Assembly: GCA_038745535.1 (NCBI GenBank)
Contig: JBCDLI010000049.1
Location: 1-18,810 of the forward strand
Source of the DNA: JBCDLI01 sp038745535
Lineage (GTDB): Bacteria; Pseudomonadota; Alphaproteobacteria; Rhizobiales; Rhizobiaceae
Length of the DNA: 18,810 nucleotides
Direction of reading: 5' to 3'
Part shown: positions 16,321 to 18,810 of the stretch, in pieces
Numbering within the stretch: the stretch's first letter is position 1
How the letters are laid out: every line of letters starts with the position of its first letter
Translations under genes and position numbers: made by a program
Notes under the pieces: generated by a model
The model's database searches: none
Seen by the model: the letters and a program-made list of their open reading frames with translations, nothing else
Told to the model about the DNA's origin: nothing

Positions 16321-17730
16321 ATGGCATATGATGTTGTGGTAATCGGTTCGGGACCGGGTGGCTATGTTGGAGCCATCAAAGCGGCACAGCTTGGGCTCAA
16401 AACCGCAATCGTGGAGAAGCGTGAAACGCTTGGCGGAACGTGCCTGAACATCGGCTGTATCCCTTCCAAAGCACTGCTTCACGCGTCTGAGGTCTTCCAC
16501 GAAGCTGAGCATGCGATGCAGACGCTTGGCGTGGACGTAGGAAAACCAAAGCTCGATCTGAAAAAGATGATGGCGCACAAGGACGACACGGTGAAAGCCA
16601 ATGTCGACGGCGTCTCATTCCTGATGAAGAAGAATAAAATCGACGTCTTCACCGGCACCGGAAAGGTGGTCGGCACTGGCAAGGTGTCTGTCGAGAAAGC
16701 TGACGGCTCGGTTGAAGAGTTGGAAACGAAGAACATCATCATTGCCACGGGGTCAGATGTCGCCGGCATCCCGGGCGTGGACGTTGAAATTGATGAGAAG
16801 GTCATCGTCTCGTCTACCGGCGGACTTGAGCTTACCAAAGTTCCAAAGAAGATGATTGTTGTCGGCGGCGGGGTCATCGGTCTCGAGCTTGGCTCGGTTT
16901 GGAACCGTCTCGGTGCCGAAGTCACGGTGGTTGAATATCTTGACACAATCCTTGGCGGCATGGATGCCGACGTGTCCAAGCAGTTCCAGAAAATGCTCGC
17001 GAAACAGGGCGTGAACTTCAAGCTCGGCGCGAAGGTGACCGACGTGAAGAAGGCTGGCCGCGGCGCAGAAGTGACTTTTGAGCCCGTCAAGGGCGGCGAT
17101 GCTGAGACGTTGAAGGCAGACATCGTACTAATCGCAACGGGCCGGAAGCCTTACACGGAAAGCCTGGGTCTTGCTGAGGTCGGCGTATCGATGGATGACC
17201 GTGGCCGTGTCGACGTGAATGACCACTGGGAAACCTCGGTGAAAGGCATTTGGGCCATCGGCGATGTCGTCAAAGGACCGATGCTCGCCCACAAGGCTGA
17301 AGATGAAGGCATGGCTGTTGCAGAACGCATCGCTGGTCAGGCTGGACACGTGAATTACGGTGTGATCCCGAGTGTGGTATACACTGAGCCTGAAGTTGCC
17401 TCTGTCGGTAAGACCGAAGAGGAACTTAAAGCAGCGGGCACAGCATACATTTCTGGCAAGTTCCCATTCATGGCCAATGGTCGTGCGCGGGCAATGCTAG
17501 CAACGGAAGGCTTCGTGAAGGTGCTGGCGGACAAAGCGACCGATCAGGTGCTCGGCGTCCACATTGTGGGTAAGGGCGCGGGTGACCTCATCCACGAAGC
17601 GGCCGTGTTGATGGAATTTGGCGGTTCGTCAGAAGATCTGGCACGCACCTGTCACGCCCACCCGACCATGAGCGAAGCCGTTCGAGAAGCCGCATTGGCA
17701 TCATCGACGGGCAAGCCGCTGCACATGTAA
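16321..17730 (+). CDS. lpdA: Dihydrolipoamide dehydrogenase, E3
   Basis: E3 is the FAD flavoenzyme that reoxidises the lipoyl group of E2 and passes electrons to NAD+. The 469-residue protein shows the FAD site GSGPGG at 9-14, the redox disulfide Cys41-Cys46 in GGTCLNIGCIPSK, the second dinucleotide fold VVGGGVIGLELGS at about 180-192, the FAD-binding GDV segment in IWAIGDVVKGPMLAHKA, and the C-terminal His447-Glu452 pair in HAHPTMSEA supplied to the partner subunit. It is linked to sucB by a 67-base gap. It may also serve other lipoyl complexes if it is the only copy, but its operon position marks it as the partner of SucA/SucB. Confidence 0.97.
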   Translation: MAYDVVVIGSGPGGYVGAIKAAQLGLKTAIVEKRETLGGTCLNIGCIPSKALLHASEVFHEAEHAMQTLGVDVGKPKLDLKKMMAHKDDTVKANVDGVSFLMKKNKIDVFTGTGKVVGTGKVSVEKADGSVEELETKNIIIATGSDVAGIPGVDVEIDEKVIVSSTGGLELTKVPKKMIVVGGGVIGLELGSVWNRLGAEVTVVEYLDTILGGMDADVSKQFQKMLAKQGVNFKLGAKVTDVKKAGRGAEVTFEPVKGGDAETLKADIVLIATGRKPYTESLGLAEVGVSMDDRGRVDVNDHWETSVKGIWAIGDVVKGPMLAHKAEDEGMAVAERIAGQAGHVNYGVIPSVVYTEPEVASVGKTEEELKAAGTAYISGKFPFMANGRARAMLATEGFVKVLADKATDQVLGVHIVGKGAGDLIHEAAVLMEFGGSSEDLARTCHAHPTMSEAVREAALASSTGKPLHM

Positions 17731-17745
17731 AGAAAGACGCGGCCG

Positions 17746-18228
17746 ATGAGCGAAGTTCGGGAAGTCGAGGTCAGCACACCGCATCCGCTTCTTTCCGAAA
17801 GCGACTGGGCCGACGCCTATCAGGTGCGTGTCGCTCGTCGGTTTCGCAGCGCACGCGAGGCGGCTGAAGCCTGTATTGATGCGTTTCCAACGTGGTATCG
17901 GCCGCTTCTTGGGCTGCGCGAAGTCGTGGTTGCCCCTTTTGGCTTAAAGCATGCGAGTGATGTGACATCGGAAATGGATGTCATCGGGATCTTTCCGGTC
18001 ACGAGCGAGACGCTCGAAAGGCTGGTCGCAGGCATCGACGATAAGCACCTCGATTTCCGCATCGTTGTTGATCTAGACCCCGCAGACGATGACGCGCAAT
18101 TTGTAACGCTGACGACTGTGATTAAGCGCCACAATATGATTGGCAAAGGCTACTTGGCGATGGTGACGCCCTTCCACCGGGTGCTTATCAAAACCGCGTT
18201 ACGGCAACTCGCGAAAAGCAGGCAATAA
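17746..18228 (+). CDS. DUF2867-like protein of unknown function
   Basis: The 160-residue product appears to belong to the DUF2867 family; I do not know a function for it. It has no signal peptide or clear membrane segment. Features seen are an N-terminal EVEVSTPHPLL, a central FPTWYRPLLGLREVVVAPFGL hydrophobic/aromatic stretch (about 45-65), a FPVTSETLERLVAGIDDKHLDFRIVV core, and a C-terminal NMIGKGYLAMVTPFHRVLIKTALRQL helix-like segment that could contact a membrane. It starts 15 bases after the lpdA stop, so it is probably read at the end of the TCA operon. A terminator overlaps its stop. The family call is moderately sure. Confidence 0.75.
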   Translation: MSEVREVEVSTPHPLLSESDWADAYQVRVARRFRSAREAAEACIDAFPTWYRPLLGLREVVVAPFGLKHASDVTSEMDVIGIFPVTSETLERLVAGIDDKHLDFRIVVDLDPADDDAQFVTLTTVIKRHNMIGKGYLAMVTPFHRVLIKTALRQLAKSRQ

Positions 18229-18263
18229 AAAACCCGGCCGCTGTGGAACGAAGCCGGGTCGTT
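18227..18263. terminator. Bidirectional intrinsic terminator
   Basis: ACCCGGC (18232-18238) pairs with GCCGGGT (18253-18259) across a 14-base loop. On the - strand the stem is followed by a T-run (complement of the A-run 18227-18232), ending the small exported-protein gene; on the + strand it is followed by cgtttt, ending the operon of the DUF2867 gene. It lies between converging genes. Confidence 0.8.
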
Positions 18264-18281
18264 TTGGGTATTTGGTCTGGG

Positions 18282-18485
18282 TTAGGCCTTCTGCCACTCT
18301 TCCAGATATTTGATGAGCCACGCATCAACGGGTGCAGCTTTCGCCACTTCCATTTTGTGTGTCATCTTGGTCATGTTCGCTGGTGCTTCGGCAACCGTTT
18401 GCTTGGCACCGCTCCAACCACAGGCAGAGGCGGCTGTTGCGCTGACAGCAAAAGCGGCTGCCAGTGTCAAAGTTGTCATTCGCAT
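18282..18485 (-). CDS. Small exported protein of unknown function
   Basis: The 67-residue product starts with MRMTTLTLAAAFAVSATAASA, a signal peptide with a good cleavage site after ASA at residue 21, leaving a mature peptide of about 46 residues beginning CGWSGAKQ. The Cys falls right at the cleavage point, but the preceding residues do not make a standard lipobox, so a lipoprotein is less likely. The mature part ends DAWLIKYLEEWQKA, a possible amphipathic helix. An AAGGAG ribosome binding site precedes the ATG by about nine bases on the - strand, and a terminator follows the stop, so this is a real gene. It lies 123 bases after the TraB/GumN gene on the same strand. No function can be assigned. 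Confidence 0.75.
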   Translation of the reverse strand: MRMTTLTLAAAFAVSATAASACGWSGAKQTVAEAPANMTKMTHKMEVAKAAPVDAWLIKYLEEWQKA

Positions 18486-18608
18486 GGGAAAGGCTCCTTT
18501 GGCGTTTCAATTCCCCGGCATTTAAGCACCGAGAGACAAATCGTACCCCGAAATCAAAATTTGACCAGTGCTGGCCTCTCGCCGCGTCAATTTGACGTGA
18601 TCACGTTC

Positions 18609-18810
18609 CTATTCGATCGCAGTGATTTCAAATCCCGCTTCCGCGAAAAGATTGGCAAGCCCCAGTTCGCCCGGGAGGTGAAGGGCACCCACCGCGATGA
18701 AGGCACCGCCTTGTTCTAAAAGCGCGAGTGAACGGTCAAACATAGTTTTGTTGCGCGCATCAATCAGCACTTCTTCAAACCGCCGATGGTTCTCATCGGG
18801 CTGAACTTCC
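18609..18810 (-). CDS. TraB/GumN family protein, C-terminal part
   Basis: Translating the - strand from the window edge gives an open frame to TAG at 18609-18611, about 66 residues without a start; the gene continues beyond the window. The sequence contains LIDARNKTMFDRSLALLEQG and GAFIAVGALHLPGELGLANL, followed by FAEAGFEITAIE at the end. The R-N-x-x-M and AVGALHLPGE-GL motifs are the C-terminal signature of the TraB/GumN (formerly DUF332) family of putative metal-dependent proteases, many of which are exported. The His in GALHLPG is a conserved motif residue. The N-terminal GxxH motif and any signal peptide are outside the window, so localisation cannot be judged. Confidence 0.85.
   Translation of the reverse strand, partial: EVQPDENHRRFEEVLIDARNKTMFDRSLALLEQGGAFIAVGALHLPGELGLANLFAEAGFEITAIE

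Noticed and set aside
18243..18719. A 158-residue + strand frame at the right end
   Set aside because: It begins inside the terminator and covers two well-supported - strand genes with no family resemblance.

Overview
The window is a stretch of chromosome from an alphaproteobacterium, most likely of the order Hyphomicrobiales (Rhizobiales). The protein sequences point that way: an Omp19-type lipoprotein ending in a GRFDGQTT-like motif, an S16 protein with an acidic Ala/Glu-rich tail, Ffh and FtsY of the alphaproteobacterial type, and mdh-sucCD-sucA-sucB-lpd in a single run. There are no tRNA or rRNA genes, insertion sequences, phage genes or CRISPR arrays. Genes are tightly packed and almost all lie on the + strand. 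No stretch of 300 bases lacks a gene; the two largest gaps, 3991-4191 and 8586-8786, are about 200 bases each and both carry inverted repeats.

Layout: positions 1-1160 hold the 3' part of ftsY. The reading frame runs without a stop through 22 perfect copies of a 6-base repeat that encode a Pro-Glu dipeptide tract, so the true start lies before the window. ftsY overlaps the septation/membrane gene ispZ (yciB). Then come a beta-carbonic anhydrase with a His-rich insert, a MATE-family exporter, ffh, a GNAT acetyltransferase that overlaps the end of ffh, and rpsP. The usual rpsP partners rimM, trmD and rplS do not follow. Instead there is an Omp19-like lipoprotein/protease-inhibitor gene and zapE.

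From 8587 to about 17730 is a TCA-cycle transcription unit: mdh, sucC, sucD, sucA, sucB, lpdA. These encode malate dehydrogenase, both subunits of succinyl-CoA synthetase, and all three components of the 2-oxoglutarate dehydrogenase complex. A small DUF2867-type gene follows 15 bases later. The AT-rich region before mdh carries a perfect 16-base palindrome (TTGACGTTAACGTCAA) and a leader with two alternative pairings. Stem-loops also sit between sucD and sucA and directly on the lpdA ribosome binding site. A bidirectional terminator at about 18227-18263 separates this unit from two - strand genes: a small exported protein and the C-terminal part of a TraB/GumN-family protein that runs off the end.

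Functionally the window joins the co-translational membrane-targeting pair (Ffh and its receptor FtsY) with a central-carbon operon. I see no defence system, biosynthetic cluster or other clearly new multi-gene system. The interesting signals are small: the homogeneous Pro-Glu repeat in FtsY, the His-rich carbonic anhydrase insert, the pre-mdh palindrome and leader, and the intercistronic stem-loops of the TCA operon.
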